Shown: one piece after another, positions 52,388-61,687 of the stretch
Numbering within the stretch: position 1 is the first letter of the stretch
How the letters are laid out: every line of letters begins with the position of its first letter
NCBI GenBank assembly: GCA_002213445.1
Contig: NJIE01000006.1
Coordinates: forward strand, 124,459 to 188,458
Origin: Xenophilus sp. AP218F
GTDB lineage: Bacteria; Pseudomonadota; Gammaproteobacteria; Burkholderiales; Chromobacteriaceae
Direction of reading: 5' to 3'
Length of the DNA stretch: 64,000 nucleotides
Made by a program: the position numbers and the translations under genes
The notes under the pieces: model-generated
Told to the model about the DNA's origin: nothing
Seen by the model: only the letters and a program-made list of their open reading frames with translations
Database searches by the model: none

Positions 52388-52575
52388 TCTCTGCGGGAGA
52401 GAGGGGCCACGCCCCCGCCGAAGACGCAAGCTCCCATAATCGCTCAGGCAAGCCGTACCGCAGTGTTTCATTGATTCAAGCCGATTGGAGAGAGGCTGCC
52501 TGGCGCAGCCCACCGAAGGGGCAAGTGGCCGCCGGCCGCGCAACTCTCAGGTAAAAGGACAAGGGGAGAGGCTGT
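52388..52575 (+). ncRNA. Tandem glycine riboswitch
   Basis: Two glycine aptamers in series. Aptamer I spans about 52391-52463: P1 is CTGCGG (52391-52396) with CCGCAG (52458-52463), and inside lie GGGAGAG, CGCCGAAGACGCAAG and CGCTCAGGCAA. Aptamer II spans about 52483-52572 and has the textbook blocks GGAGAG, CACCGAAGGGGCAA, AACTCTCAGGTAAAAGGAC. The two are joined by a short linker as in Vibrio VCI-II. The 145 bases after aptamer II are GC-rich and include T6 at 52672-52677, a possible termination point, but I cannot define an anti-terminator pair. The switched gene is the UPF0126 transporter at 52720. Confidence 0.93.
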
Positions 52576-52719
52576 TCCGTCGCCCGGAATCCAACCAGGA
52601 GTCTGTCTTGTCTCGCCTGCCGTCTCGCGCGCGCGCCTTGCGCCGCGCATCGTCCCGCTTCGCCCTGCCCGTTTTTTCGTCGTTCACGCGCCATCGCGCC
52701 GCCGCAATCGTGTAATCCC

Positions 52720-53334
52720 ATGCTGACATTGATCTACCTGATCGCCATCACCGCGGAAGCGATGACCGGCGCGCTGGCGGCGGGCCGCCGCAATATGGAC
52801 ATCTTCGGCGTTTCCGTGATCGCCTTTCTCACCGCCCTGGGCGGCGGCACCGTGCGCGACATCGTGCTTGGCCGCTACCCGATAGGCTGGACCCAGCACC
52901 CGGAATACGTCGGTCTGGTGATTGCCGGCGGCATCGCCGCTGTCTTCGCCGCCCGCTTCATGAAGCGGCTCAACCGCCTGTTCCTGATCCTGGACGCGCT
53001 GGGCCTGATCGCCTTCACCATCATCGGCTGCGACGTGGCGCTGGCCATGGATTACCACCCGGTCATCGTGACCATGGCCGGCATGATCACCGGCATCGCC
53101 GGCGGCATTCTGCGCGACGTGCTGTGCAACCGCGTGCCCATCGTCTTTCGCCGCGAGCTGTACGCCAGCGTCTCGCTGCTGGTGGCCGTGCTGTATCTGG
53201 GCCTCAACCAGCTGGCCGTGCCGCACGACTACAACATCGCCGCCAGCTTCGCCTTCGGTCTGGCCCTGCGCCTGACCGCGCTGTGGCGGGAGTGGCAGCT
53301 GCCCACCTTCAGCTACCGCCACGAAAACCATTAA
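52720..53334 (+). CDS. UPF0126/TRIC-family membrane protein (YadS/YicG type), predicted glycine transporter
   Basis: A 204-aa inner-membrane protein with seven predicted helices and two copies of the UPF0126 domain, each with the G-G-G/I-x-x-R-D motif: LGGGTVRDIVLGRYPIGW (about residues 40-57) and AGGILRDVLCNRVPIVF. The family (E. coli YadS, YicG; recently linked to glycine transport) shares its fold with eukaryotic TRIC channels. The tandem glycine riboswitch directly upstream gives strong independent evidence that glycine is the substrate or stimulus. The start ATG lacks a clear Shine-Dalgarno sequence (TGTAATCCC). A 16-bp bidirectional terminator follows. Whether it imports or exports glycine is unresolved from sequence. 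Confidence 0.9.
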   Translation: MLTLIYLIAITAEAMTGALAAGRRNMDIFGVSVIAFLTALGGGTVRDIVLGRYPIGWTQHPEYVGLVIAGGIAAVFAARFMKRLNRLFLILDALGLIAFTIIGCDVALAMDYHPVIVTMAGMITGIAGGILRDVLCNRVPIVFRRELYASVSLLVAVLYLGLNQLAVPHDYNIAASFAFGLALRLTALWREWQLPTFSYRHENH

Positions 53335-53347
53335 GGCCTCGCCATGC

Positions 53348-53387
53348 AAGACAAAGCCGCCAGGGCGAACGCTGGCGGCTTTGTCTT
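53348..53387. terminator. Bidirectional terminator
   Basis: AAGACAAAGCCGCCAG (53348-53363) pairs with its inverse (53372-53387), a 16-bp perfect stem with an 8-nt loop and T-run, between the convergent UPF0126 and chaA genes. Confidence 0.9.
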
Positions 53388-53405
53388 TTTCGCGATGCTC
53401 CCGGC

Positions 53406-54485
53406 TCAGGGGCTGATCGCGAAGAACACGAAGGAGGCGAAGATCACCAGGTGCACGATGCCCTGCAGAATGGTGGTGCGCCCCACCGACAGCGACAGCG
53501 AACACGCCACCAGCGTCAGCAGCAGAAAGATGGTTTCCTTGATCTCCAGGCCCAGGATCAGCGGCTCGCCCATGAAGACGAAGATCATCGCCACCGTGGG
53601 AATGGTCAGGCCGATGGACGCCAGCGCCGAGCCCAGCGCCAGGTTCAGGCTAGTCTGCACCCGGTCCGCCCTGGCGGCGTTGGCGGCGGCCAATCCTTCC
53701 GGCAGCAGCACCAGCGAGGCGATGATGATGCCCACCACGGCCGCCGGCGCGCCGGCGTCCACCACAAAGCTTTCTATCGACGGCGACAGCAGCTTGGCCA
53801 GCGTCACCACCCCCACCAGGCAAATCAGCAGCAGCCCCACGCTCAGCGCGGTCACCCCGGCCGACGGCGGCGGCGCGTGCTCGTTCTCGTCGTGGCTGCC
53901 TTCCAGCAGAAAGTAGTCGCGGTGGCGGATGGTTTGCACGAACACGAAAGCGCCGTACAGCACCAGCGACACCACGCCGGTGAAGGCCAACTGCGAGGAC
54001 GACAACAACGGCCCGGGCTCGCTGGTGCCGTAATTGGGCAGCACCAGCGCCAATACCGAAATCGCCGCCAGCACGGTCAACGCCGCCTTGGCGCCGCTGA
54101 GCTGGAAGTTCTGCTCGCGATGGCGCAGGCCGCCCAACAGCAGGCAAATGCCGAGGATGCCGTTGCAGGTGATCATGATGGCGGAAAAAATGGTGTCACG
54201 CGCCAACGCCAGCTTCTCCTCGCCGCCGCCGAGCATGAAGGAAATGATCAGCGCCACCTCGATCACCGTCACCGCCAGCGCCAGGATCAGGGTGCCGAAG
54301 GGCTCGCCCACCTTGTGCGCCACCACCTCGGCGTGATGCACGGCGGCGAACACCGTCCCGGCCAGCAGCACGCTCAGCAGGATCAGATAAAACGCCAGGC
54401 CGCCGGCCACCGGAGAGGCGACGATGGCGGCCCAGGCCAGAACAGGGGTTACGATGGTCCAGCGCGGAATCGTGTTGTGCGTCAA
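53406..54485 (-). CDS. chaA: Calcium/sodium:proton antiporter ChaA
   Basis: A 359-aa CaCA-superfamily antiporter with eleven or so helices (E. coli ChaA is 366 aa). The two alpha repeats are visible: GEPFGTLILALAVTVIEVALIISFM with the acidic residue E in IEV, and AAVVGIIIASLVLLPEGLAAANAARADRVQTSLNLALGSALASIGLTIPTV with P-E-G. A proton-coupled cation efflux role in alkaline or salt stress is expected. There is no ATG close to the conserved start; I choose TTG 54485 (L/M-THNTIPRWTIVTPVLAW), with AAGGAAAATCC directly upstream. The frame is open for 30 codons more but that part is not ChaA-like. Confidence 0.9.
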   Translation of the reverse strand: MTHNTIPRWTIVTPVLAWAAIVASPVAGGLAFYLILLSVLLAGTVFAAVHHAEVVAHKVGEPFGTLILALAVTVIEVALIISFMLGGGEEKLALARDTIFSAIMITCNGILGICLLLGGLRHREQNFQLSGAKAALTVLAAISVLALVLPNYGTSEPGPLLSSSQLAFTGVVSLVLYGAFVFVQTIRHRDYFLLEGSHDENEHAPPPSAGVTALSVGLLLICLVGVVTLAKLLSPSIESFVVDAGAPAAVVGIIIASLVLLPEGLAAANAARADRVQTSLNLALGSALASIGLTIPTVAMIFVFMGEPLILGLEIKETIFLLLTLVACSLSLSVGRTTILQGIVHLVIFASFVFFAISP

Positions 54486-54767
54486 TGGATTTTCCTTGTT
54501 GTTGATGAACGGCCGCGCGCCTCGCGCCGGCGCAACCAGGCCGGGGCAGGCATCATGACCGCTCGGGGGTGTCATTCAAGAGACCAGCACGGAAGCTGCC
54601 GCAGCTACAGCATAGCAGCAATAGAGGAATAGACCGCGGCAGGGCCCGCGGGTTCAGGCCGGCCATGCCGCTTTGGCGCACAAGCGCAGGCGCGGCAAGC
54701 CAGCAAAGCTGCCAGCTTGCCTGCCGAACCGGATGGTTTTGTACGATTGATTGACTGCTCGCAGGGC

Positions 54768-55184
54768 TTAGCCGTCGCGCAGCTCGAAATCATGGGTGAT
54801 GTCGGCGGTCTTGCCCAGCATGATAGAGGCGGAGCAGTATTTCTCCGCCGACAGGCTGATCGCCCGCCCCACCGCCTCCGGCTTCAAATTCTTGCCGGTC
54901 ACCACGAAATGGAAATGGATCCTGGTGAACACCTTGGGCTCCGCCTCGGCGCGCTCCGCCTCCATTTCCACCCAGCAATCGCTGACCGCCTGGCGCGACT
55001 TTTTCAGAATGGTGATCACGTCGTAACTGGTGCAGCCGGCGGTGCCGAGCAACAGCAATTCCATCGGTCGCGGCCCCAGATTGCGGCCGCCGCCCTCCGG
55101 CGCGCCGTCCATCACCACCGCGTGGCCGCTGCCGCTCTCGCCCAGAAAACAGACGCCGTCCACCCACTTCAGTCTCGCCTTCAT
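54768..55184 (-). CDS. OsmC/Ohr-family protein (YhfA-like)
   Basis: A 138-aa cytoplasmic peroxide-protective fold. The two catalytic cysteines are C51 in [21 protein letters not shown] and C117 in [18 protein letters not shown]. The order and spacing are that of OsmC/Ohr thiol peroxidases, and the start [44 protein letters not shown] most resembles the E. coli YhfA subgroup, whose role is less defined than OsmC or Ohr. CAGGAGGCGGT precedes the ATG. It stands alone, divergent from tsaD, with 283 bases of non-coding DNA on its downstream side. Confidence 0.87.
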   Translation of the reverse strand: MKARLKWVDGVCFLGESGSGHAVVMDGAPEGGGRNLGPRPMELLLLGTAGCTSYDVITILKKSRQAVSDCWVEMEAERAEAEPKVFTRIHFHFVVTGKNLKPEAVGRAISLSAEKYCSASIMLGKTADITHDFELRDG

Positions 55185-55288
55185 ACCGCCTCCTGATTGA
55201 ATCGTTCCATCAGCGTACCATCGCGGATTTGGGCGGACAAAGATTCACCGGTAGAATAGAAAGATTGTTCCGTTATTTGAGCTGCACC

Positions 55289-56314
55289 ATGCTGGTACTT
55301 GGTATTGAATCTTCCTGCGACGAAACCGGCGTCGCCCTGTACGACACCGAACGCGGCCTGCTAGCGCACCAGCTGCACACCCAGATGGCGATGCACGCCG
55401 AGTACGGCGGCGTGGTGCCCGAGCTGGCCAGCCGCGACCACATCCGGCGCGCCATTCCGCTGACCGAGGCCTGCCTCGCCGACGCCGGCAAGACGCTGGC
55501 CGACCTCGACGCCGTCGCCTACACCCAGGGCCCCGGCCTCGGCGGCGCCTTGCTGGTGGGCGCCAGCATGGCCAACGCGCTGGCCTTCGGCCTCGACATC
55601 CCAGTTATCGCCGTCCATCACCTAGAAGGCCACCTGCTCTCGCCGTTGCTGGCCGAACCCAAACCGGCCTTCCCCTTCCTGGCGCTGCTGGTCTCCGGCG
55701 GCCACACCCAGCTGATGGCGGTGCGCGGCGTGGGCAACTACGAAATCCTGGGCGAAACGGTGGACGACGCCGCCGGCGAAGCCTTCGACAAAACCGCCAA
55801 GCTGCTGGGCCTGCCCTACCCCGGCGGCCCGCTGCTCTCCCGGCTGGCCGAATCCGGCGACCCGGCGCGCTTCGTCCTGCCGCGCCCGATGCTGCACTCC
55901 GGCAATCTGGACATGAGCTTTTCGGGCCTGAAAACCGCGGTGCTGACGCTGACCAAGCAAGTGGAGGCCGAGCACGGCGCCATCGACGAGCAGACGCGGA
56001 TGGACATCTGCCGCGCCTTCCAGGAAGCCATCGTCGACGTGCTGGTGAAAAAATCGCTTGCGGCGATGAAGCAGGCCGGCATGAAGCGGCTGGTGGTGGC
56101 CGGCGGCGTCGGCGCCAACAAGCAGCTGCGCACCGCGCTCGACGACGCCGCCGCGCGCAAACGCTTCGAAGTGTTCTACCCGCCGCTATCGCTGTGCACC
56201 GACAACGGCGCGATGATCGCCTTCGCCGGCGCGATGCGCCTCAAATACGCCGAGCCCGCCGGCGGCTTCAGCATCAAGCCGCGCTGGGATCTCTCCAGCC
56301 TGCCGGCGGTATAA
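55289..56314 (+). CDS. tsaD: tRNA threonylcarbamoyladenosine transferase TsaD
   Basis: A 341-aa ASKHA-fold protein that transfers threonylcarbamoyl to A37 of ANN-decoding tRNAs with TsaB and Tsa[20 protein letters not shown] is the universal Kae1/TsaD start; the iron or zinc ligands are H111 and H115 ([10 protein letters not shown]), and D305-type residue lies in [38 protein letters not shown] and [11 protein letters not shown] follow in the right order. Family length is 337-345. The gene is essential in most bacteria. It is divergent from the OsmC-like gene (104 bases). rpsU, a common neighbour, is not here; the next gene is an ABC-F ATPase. Confidence 0.96.
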   Translation: MLVLGIESSCDETGVALYDTERGLLAHQLHTQMAMHAEYGGVVPELASRDHIRRAIPLTEACLADAGKTLADLDAVAYTQGPGLGGALLVGASMANALAFGLDIPVIAVHHLEGHLLSPLLAEPKPAFPFLALLVSGGHTQLMAVRGVGNYEILGETVDDAAGEAFDKTAKLLGLPYPGGPLLSRLAESGDPARFVLPRPMLHSGNLDMSFSGLKTAVLTLTKQVEAEHGAIDEQTRMDICRAFQEAIVDVLVKKSLAAMKQAGMKRLVVAGGVGANKQLRTALDDAAARKRFEVFYPPLSLCTDNGAMIAFAGAMRLKYAEPAGGFSIKPRWDLSSLPAV

Positions 56315-56486
56315 CCGATATGTGCCACGGAAGCGCTCGGAGCGCAGGGAAAATGCCAAACAATCTGTTCCTGTTCCAACGCGCTTTCGCGCATTGAACC
56401 ATGCCGAAACCATCTTGCCCTGACGACAAGCACGCCAGCGGAACCCTTCCGTGTCGCTCCGTGCGCTTTCGCGGCCAAATAAATAC

Positions 56487-58382
56487 ATGATCCAACTCAA
56501 GAACCTCAACCTGCGCCGCGGCCTGAAAGAACTGCTGATCGGCGCCAATCTCACGCTCAACCCCGGCTACAAGGCCGGCCTCACCGGCGCCAACGGCGTC
56601 GGCAAGTCCAGCCTGTTCGCCATGCTGCTGGGCGAATTGCACGCCGACGGCGGCGACATGCTGCTGCCGCCCAACTGGACCGTCGCCCACGTGGCGCAGG
56701 AAACCCCGGCGCTGGAGCGCAGCGCGCTCGATTACGTGCTGGACGGCGACAAGGAGCTGCGCGCGCTGGAGGCCCAACTGACCGACGCCGAAGCCAGGCA
56801 CGACGGCAACGCCATCGGCCACCTGCACGGCGAGCTGGCCAATATCGACGCCTACTCGGCCCCTGCCCGCGCCGGCAAGCTGCTGACCGGCCTCGGCTTC
56901 GACGAAGAGGCGCAACAGCGCCCGGTGGCCAGCTTCTCCGGCGGCTGGCGCATGCGCCTCAACCTGGCGCAAGCGCTGATGTGCCGCTCCGACCTCTTGC
57001 TGCTGGACGAGCCGACCAACCACCTGGACCTGGAAACGGTGCTGTGGCTGGAAGACTGGCTGAAGGCCTACCCCGGCACCCTGCTGATCATCTCGCACGA
57101 CCGCGACTTCCTGGACGCCATCTGCAGCCATATCGTGGAAGTGGCCAACCAGACGCTGACGCTCTACACCGGCAATTACAGCCAGTTCGAAACCATGCGC
57201 GCCGAGAAGCTGGCGCGCCAGCAGGGCGAATTCGAGAAGCAGCAGCGCCAGATCGCGCATCTGGAATCCTTCATCAACCGCTTCAAGGCCAAGGCCAGCA
57301 AGGCGCGCCAGGCGCAAAGCCGTGTCAAGGCGCTGGAGAAGCTGGAACGCATCGCGCCGGCCCACGCCGCCTCGCCCTTCGACTTCCACTTCGACAGCCC
57401 CGACAATCTGCCCAATCCGCTGCTGAAGCTGGAATCGGCCAGCGCCGGCTACGGCGACAAGGTGATCCTGTCCAACATCAGCCTGTCGGTGGAGGCCGGC
57501 GCGCGCATCGGCCTGCTGGGCGTCAACGGCGCGGGCAAATCCACATTGGTGAAGCTGCTATCCAGCGACCTCGCCCCGCTCTCCGGCGAGCGGATCAACG
57601 CCCAGACGCTGAAGATCGGCTATTTCGCCCAGCACACACTGGAGACGCTGCGCCCGGACGAGTCGCCGCTGCAACACATGCAGCGCCTCGCCCCGACCAC
57701 GCGCGAGCTGGAACTGCGCAGTTTCCTCGGCGGCTTCAACTTCCGCGGCGACGCCGCCACCGCCCCCACCGGCCCGATGTCCGGCGGCGAGAAGGCGCGC
57801 CTGGCGCTGGCGATGATCGTCTGGCAAAAGCCCAACCTGCTGCTCCTGGACGAGCCGACCAACCACCTGGACCTGGAAATGCGCCACGCGCTGACGCTGG
57901 CCCTGCAGGACTTCACCGGCGCGCTGATCGTGGTCTCCCACGACCGCAGCCTGCTGGAATCCACCACCGACGTGTTCTGGCTGGTCAGCGGCGGCAAGGT
58001 GCAGCCGTTTGACGGCGACCTGGAAGACTACCGCCAGTGGCGCATCGCCCAACTGGCGGAGGGGGGCAAACCGTCCAGCGGCGACGCGCTGGGCACGAAC
58101 CGCAAGGAGCAGAAGCGCCAGGAGGCGGAAGCGCGCCAGGCGCTGGCCCGCCAGCGCAAGCCGCTGCAGAACCGCCTGAACAAGCTGGAACAGGAACTGA
58201 ACAAGCTGAGCGAGGAAAAGGCGCGGCTGGAGGCCTTCCTGTCGTCCAGCCAAGCTTACGACGACGCCAACAAGCAGCAGCTGGCCGACAGCGTCAAGCG
58301 CCAGGGCGAAGTCGCCAGCCGGCTGGACGCGGTTGAGGAAGAGTGGATGGAAGTGCAGGAGCAACTGGAAGCGCTGGAGTAA
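56487..58382 (+). CDS. ABC-F family ATPase, YheS-like
   Basis: A 631-aa soluble protein with two ATP-binding cassettes and no membrane segment. Walker A motifs are LTGANGVGKSSLF and LLGVNGAGKSTLV; the signature motifs are FSGGWRMRL and MSGGEKARL; the Walker B segments are both LLLLDEPTNHLDLE. The linker (residues 240-300) is rich in basic and coiled-coil residues, and the C-terminus (KRQEAEARQALARQRKPLQNRLNKLEQELNKL) is a coiled coil. Length and the start MIQLKNLNLRRG match YheS. ABC-F proteins bind the ribosomal E site and act in translation. ATG 56487 has a weak ribosome site; starts further up are less likely. Confidence 0.93.
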   Translation: MIQLKNLNLRRGLKELLIGANLTLNPGYKAGLTGANGVGKSSLFAMLLGELHADGGDMLLPPNWTVAHVAQETPALERSALDYVLDGDKELRALEAQLTDAEARHDGNAIGHLHGELANIDAYSAPARAGKLLTGLGFDEEAQQRPVASFSGGWRMRLNLAQALMCRSDLLLLDEPTNHLDLETVLWLEDWLKAYPGTLLIISHDRDFLDAICSHIVEVANQTLTLYTGNYSQFETMRAEKLARQQGEFEKQQRQIAHLESFINRFKAKASKARQAQSRVKALEKLERIAPAHAASPFDFHFDSPDNLPNPLLKLESASAGYGDKVILSNISLSVEAGARIGLLGVNGAGKSTLVKLLSSDLAPLSGERINAQTLKIGYFAQHTLETLRPDESPLQHMQRLAPTTRELELRSFLGGFNFRGDAATAPTGPMSGGEKARLALAMIVWQKPNLLLLDEPTNHLDLEMRHALTLALQDFTGALIVVSHDRSLLESTTDVFWLVSGGKVQPFDGDLEDYRQWRIAQLAEGGKPSSGDALGTNRKEQKRQEAEARQALARQRKPLQNRLNKLEQELNKLSEEKARLEAFLSSSQAYDDANKQQLADSVKRQGEVASRLDAVEEEWMEVQEQLEALE

Positions 58383-58402
58383 GCGCAACCCGCTCCGCCC
58401 GG

Positions 58403-58428
58403 ACAACAGCCCCAAGCGGGGCTGTTGT
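58403..58428 (+). terminator. Terminator of the ABC-F gene
   Basis: ACAACAGCCCC (58403-58413) pairs with GGGGCTGTTGT (58418-58428) around AAGC. A weak T-stretch (CATTT) follows. Confidence 0.8.
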
Positions 58429-58439
58429 CATTTCCGACA

Positions 58440-58597
58440 CAATCCACACACAAAAGGGAACAATCCTGTGGACAAGTTTGGGATAGTACGATTTTTCTCT
58501 TTATCTTGAATTGCTTGCCCTGTCTGCTCAAAAAACAGTCAAACTTGAAACTTTCCCACCGTCGGCTGGAACAAGACTGGTGACAAGCTGTGGATAG
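58440..58597. other. AT-rich gap with three DnaA-box-like sequences
   Basis: In an AT-rich intergenic region (58430-58660) lie CAATCCACA (58440-58448), TTGTCCACA on the minus strand (58467-58475) and CTATCCACA on the minus strand (58589-58597). Against TTATCCACA they have two, one and one mismatches. There is no dnaA, dnaN or rpmH beside them, so this is not the usual chromosome origin. The rest of the 359-base gap holds A/T runs and two terminators, and no gene that I can see. Confidence 0.45.
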
Positions 58598-58684
58598 CGC
58601 CGGCAGCGCGCTGATTCGAAAGCGAAAAACCGAAAACGCCCATTTTTTAAGCAAACTCCTTCCCCCGGCCCGCGCGCCATGCAA

Positions 58685-58715
58685 AAAGCCGCCCGCTGCG
58701 ACAGCGGACGGCTTT
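58685..58715 (-). terminator. Intrinsic terminator of accD
   Basis: Stem AAAGCCG-CCGCTG with CAGCGG-CGGCTTT (58685-58698 with 58702-58715) with one mismatch and a 3-nt loop; U5 follows on the minus strand. Confidence 0.85.
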
Positions 58716-58741
58716 GAAAAGAAACGAGCGCCGCGATGCGG

Positions 58742-59611
58742 TCAGGCGATCGCCGGCTCCTTCATCAGCAGCGCGATCAGCTCGGCCACCTTGCGTTTCA
58801 GTTCGCGACGATCGATCACCATGTCGATGGCGCCCTTGTCCAGCAGGAACTCCGCGCGCTGGAAGCCTTCCGGCAAGGTTTCGCGCACGGTCTGCTCGAT
58901 CACCCGCGCGCCGGCGAAACCGATGCGGGCCTTGGGCTCGGCCACCACCACATCGCCGAGGAAGGCGAAGGAGGCGGACACGCCGCCCATGGTCGGGTCG
59001 GTCAGCACCGAAATGAACGGCAACCGGTTCTCGCTGAGCAGCTGCAAGGCGGCGCTGGTCTTGGCCATTTGCATCAGCGAACTCAGGCCTTCCTGCATCC
59101 GCGCGCCGCCCGAGGCCGCCACGCAGATGAACGGCGCCTTGGCTTCCACCGCGGCTTGCACGCCGCGCACGAAGCGCTCGCCCACCACGGAACCCATCGA
59201 ACCGCCGATGAACTTGAATTCAAACGCGGCCACCACCACCGGCAGCGAGTGGATGCTGCCTTGCATCACCACCAGCGCGTCGTCTTCGCCGGTGTCGTTC
59301 TTGGCCGCGGCCAGGCGGTCCGGATACTTCTTGCTGTCCTTGAACTTGAGGATGTCCACCGGCTTGACCTCCTCGCCCACTTCGCGACGCCCTTCGGCGT
59401 CCAGCAGCAGGTCCAGCCGCTGTCTGGCCGACAACGGGTGGTGGTGGTTGCACTTGGGACACACCTGCAGATTGCTCTCCAGGTCGGTGTAATACAGTAC
59501 GGCTTCACATTCCGGGCACTTGCTCCAAAGCCCCTCGGGTACCGCAGAAGGTTTGTCGGCGCGATTGTCGCGCTTGATCTTCGGCGGCAGGAGCTTGTTC
59601 AACCAGCTCAT
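58742..59611 (-). CDS. accD: Acetyl-CoA carboxylase carboxyltransferase subunit beta
   Basis: A 289-aa subunit of the carboxyltransferase that makes malonyl-CoA for fatty-acid synthesis. The N-terminal zinc ribbon has C32, C35, C51 and C54 (KCPECE ... VCPKCNHHH). The crotonase-like body includes [67 protein letters not shown] and [50 protein letters not shown] precedes the ATG. It closes the trpFBA operon; the trpA-accD gap of 75 bases holds a hairpin. folC, which often follows accD in betaproteobacteria, is not there; a terminator follows. Confidence 0.96.
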   Translation of the reverse strand: MSWLNKLLPPKIKRDNRADKPSAVPEGLWSKCPECEAVLYYTDLESNLQVCPKCNHHHPLSARQRLDLLLDAEGRREVGEEVKPVDILKFKDSKKYPDRLAAAKNDTGEDDALVVMQGSIHSLPVVVAAFEFKFIGGSMGSVVGERFVRGVQAAVEAKAPFICVAASGGARMQEGLSSLMQMAKTSAALQLLSENRLPFISVLTDPTMGGVSASFAFLGDVVVAEPKARIGFAGARVIEQTVRETLPEGFQRAEFLLDKGAIDMVIDRRELKRKVAELIALLMKEPAIA

Positions 59612-59659
59612 GCTGACTCCTTGAATCTTGCGGCCGGACCGACGGTCCGACCACGTTAT

Positions 59660-59680
59660 AACGGGGGCTGCGCCCCCGTT
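59660..59680. other. Hairpin between trpA and accD
   Basis: AACGGGGGC (59660-59668) pairs with GCCCCCGTT (59672-59680) around TGC. Without a U-run on the minus strand it is likelier to be a processing or partial attenuation element than a full stop for the operon. Confidence 0.55.
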
Positions 59681-59686
59681 GGTGTT

Positions 59687-60475
59687 CTAGCGGATGGCGG
59701 CCTTCAATTCGGCCACCAGACGGGTTAACTGCTCTCTGGCAGTTTCGGGTGTCGCCGCCTCGATTTCCTGCACCAACCGGCTGCCCACCACCACGGCGTC
59801 GGCCGCGGCGGAGATGGCTCGGGCAGTCGCGGCGTCGCGAATGCCGAACCCCACCCCGATGGGCAGCGGCAGTTGCTGTCTAAGGGCAGCAATTTTACGC
59901 GCTACGTCATCAATGTCCAGATGTCCGGCGCCGGTAACGCCCTTCAGCGACACATAATAGACGTAACCGCGCGCCAGCTTGGCGATTTCCGCCACCCGCG
60001 AAGGCGGCGTGGTCGGCGCGATCAGGAACACTGTATCCAGATCCGCCGCGTTCAAGGCGGCGTTCAGCTCGGCCGCTTCTTCCGGCGGACAATCCACGGT
60101 CAGCACGCCGTCCACGCCGGCCGCCTTGGCGCGGGCGGCAAATTCGGTATAGCCCATCGCGCATACCGGGTTGAGGTAGCCCATCAGCACCACGGGGGTC
60201 GTAGCGTTGTCGCGACGAAACTCCGCCACCATTTCCAGCACGTGGCGCAGGCCGACATGGTGCTTGAGCGCGCGCTCCGAGGCGCGCTGGATGACCGGGC
60301 CGTCGGCCATCGGATCGGAAAACGGCACGCCCAGTTCGATGATGTCGGCGCCGCCTTCCACTAGGCCATGCATCAGCGAAACCGTGATTTCGGGATGCGG
60401 ATCGCCGGCGGTGATGAACGGAATCAGCGCCTTCTTGCCCGCGAGTGCGGCAAAACAGTTGGCAATGCGTGACAT
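59687..60475 (-). CDS. trpA: Tryptophan synthase alpha subunit
   Basis: A 262-aa TIM barrel that cleaves indole-3-glycerol phosphate and channels indole to TrpB. Catalytic residues are E47 in [12 protein letters not shown] and D58 in [22 protein letters not shown] at the start, [26 protein letters not shown] and the phosphate loop [13 protein letters not shown] are present. It begins 9 bases after trpB's stop with GGGGGG as ribosome site, and belongs to the fimV-truA-trpFBA-accD transcript. Family length (265-268) agrees. Confidence 0.96.
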   Translation of the reverse strand: MSRIANCFAALAGKKALIPFITAGDPHPEITVSLMHGLVEGGADIIELGVPFSDPMADGPVIQRASERALKHHVGLRHVLEMVAEFRRDNATTPVVLMGYLNPVCAMGYTEFAARAKAAGVDGVLTVDCPPEEAAELNAALNAADLDTVFLIAPTTPPSRVAEIAKLARGYVYYVSLKGVTGAGHLDIDDVARKIAALRQQLPLPIGVGFGIRDAATARAISAAADAVVVGSRLVQEIEAATPETAREQLTRLVAELKAAIR

Positions 60476-60484
60476 AAGCCCCCC

Positions 60485-61687
60485 TTACAGCGTGATGCCG
60501 GACAGGCCGGCCACGGTATTGATGTCCTTGTCGCCGCGGCCGGACAGGTTGACCAGAATCACCTGATCCTTGCCCATCGTCGGCGCGACCTTGGCCGCCC
60601 AGGCCAGCGCGTGGCTGGACTCCAGCGCCGGGATGATGCCTTCCAGGTGGCAGCAATCGTGGAAGGCGCGCAGCGCTTCGTCGTCGTTGATGGCGACGTA
60701 CTCGGCGCGGCCGATGTCCTTGAGCAGGCAATGCTCGGGGCCGACGCCCGGGTAATCCAGGCCGGCGGAAACCGAATGGGTTTCCACGATCTGCCCGCTT
60801 TCGTCCTGCATCAGATAGCTCTTGGAGCCGTGCAGCACGCCCACCTTGGCGCCCGCCGACAAGGGCGCGGCGTGCTTGCCGCTGGCGATGCCGTAGCCGC
60901 CGGCTTCCACGCCCACCATGCGCACGCCCTCGACGTCGATATAGGGGTGGAACATGCCGATCGCGTTGGAGCCGCCGCCCACGCACGCCACCACCACGTC
61001 CGGCTGGCGGCCGATGATTTCCGGCATCTGCAGCTTGGATTCCTCGCCGATCACCGACACGAAATCGCGCACCAGCATCGGATACGGATGCGGGCCGGCG
61101 GCGGTGCCCAGAATGTAGAAGGTGGAGTCGACATTGGTCACCCAGTCGCGCATCGCTTCGTTCAGCGCGTCCTTCAGGGTTTTGGAGCCGGACTCCACCG
61201 GCACCACGGTAGCGCCCAGCAGCTTCATGCGGAACACATTGGGCGACTGGCGCTTGACGTCTTCCGAGCCCATGTACACCACGCATTCCATGCCGTAGCG
61301 GGCCGCCACGGTGGCGGTGGCCACGCCGTGCTGACCGGCGCCGGTTTCGGCGATGACCCGCTTCTTGCCCATGCGCCGGGCCAGCAGGGCCTGTCCGATG
61401 GCGTTGTTGATCTTGTGCGCGCCGGTGTGGTTGAGATCTTCGCGCTTCAGGTAAATCTGCGCGCCGCCCAGTTGCTCGGACCAGCGCTTGGCGTGGTAGA
61501 TCGGGCTGGGTCGGCCGACGTAATGCTTGAGCTCGTGATGGAATTCCTGCCAGAACGACGGGTCGGCCTTCACGCGCGCGTATTCCGCTTTCAATTCATC
61601 GAGCGCCACCATCAAGGTTTCTGCGACATACACGCCGCCGAACTGGCCGAAATGGCCCTGGGCGTCCGGAAAGTTATACCGATCCAT
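60485..61687 (-). CDS. trpB: Tryptophan synthase beta subunit
   Basis: A 400-aa PLP enzyme that joins indole with serine. The PLP lysine is K92 in [17 protein letters not shown]; the catalytic E is in [28 protein letters not shown]; the phosphate loop [13 protein letters not shown] and the end [12 protein letters not shown] are also intact. The ATG at 61687 ([21 protein letters not shown]) has AGGAGCAAGGC before it. The first 14 bases overlap trpF, so translation is coupled. The longer in-frame upstream region lies inside trpF and is not used. Confidence 0.97.
   Translation of the reverse strand: MDRYNFPDAQGHFGQFGGVYVAETLMVALDELKAEYARVKADPSFWQEFHHELKHYVGRPSPIYHAKRWSEQLGGAQIYLKREDLNHTGAHKINNAIGQALLARRMGKKRVIAETGAGQHGVATATVAARYGMECVVYMGSEDVKRQSPNVFRMKLLGATVVPVESGSKTLKDALNEAMRDWVTNVDSTFYILGTAAGPHPYPMLVRDFVSVIGEESKLQMPEIIGRQPDVVVACVGGGSNAIGMFHPYIDVEGVRMVGVEAGGYGIASGKHAAPLSAGAKVGVLHGSKSYLMQDESGQIVETHSVSAGLDYPGVGPEHCLLKDIGRAEYVAINDDEALRAFHDCCHLEGIIPALESSHALAWAAKVAPTMGKDQVILVNLSGRGDKDINTVAGLSGITL

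Noticed and set aside
52616-52680. Intrinsic terminator at the T6 tract after the glycine aptamers
   Set aside because: No complementary stem could be found directly before the T-run; noted as a finding, not as a terminator feature.
54576-54767. A gene or RNA in the gap between chaA and the OsmC-like gene
   Set aside because: Short frames only, no ribosome site, no tRNA-like cloverleaf and no strong promoter were seen.
58440-58597. Chromosomal replication origin
   Set aside because: Only three imperfect DnaA boxes, no AT-rich 13-mer set that I can define, and none of the usual oriC neighbours (dnaA, dnaN, rpmH, gidA).
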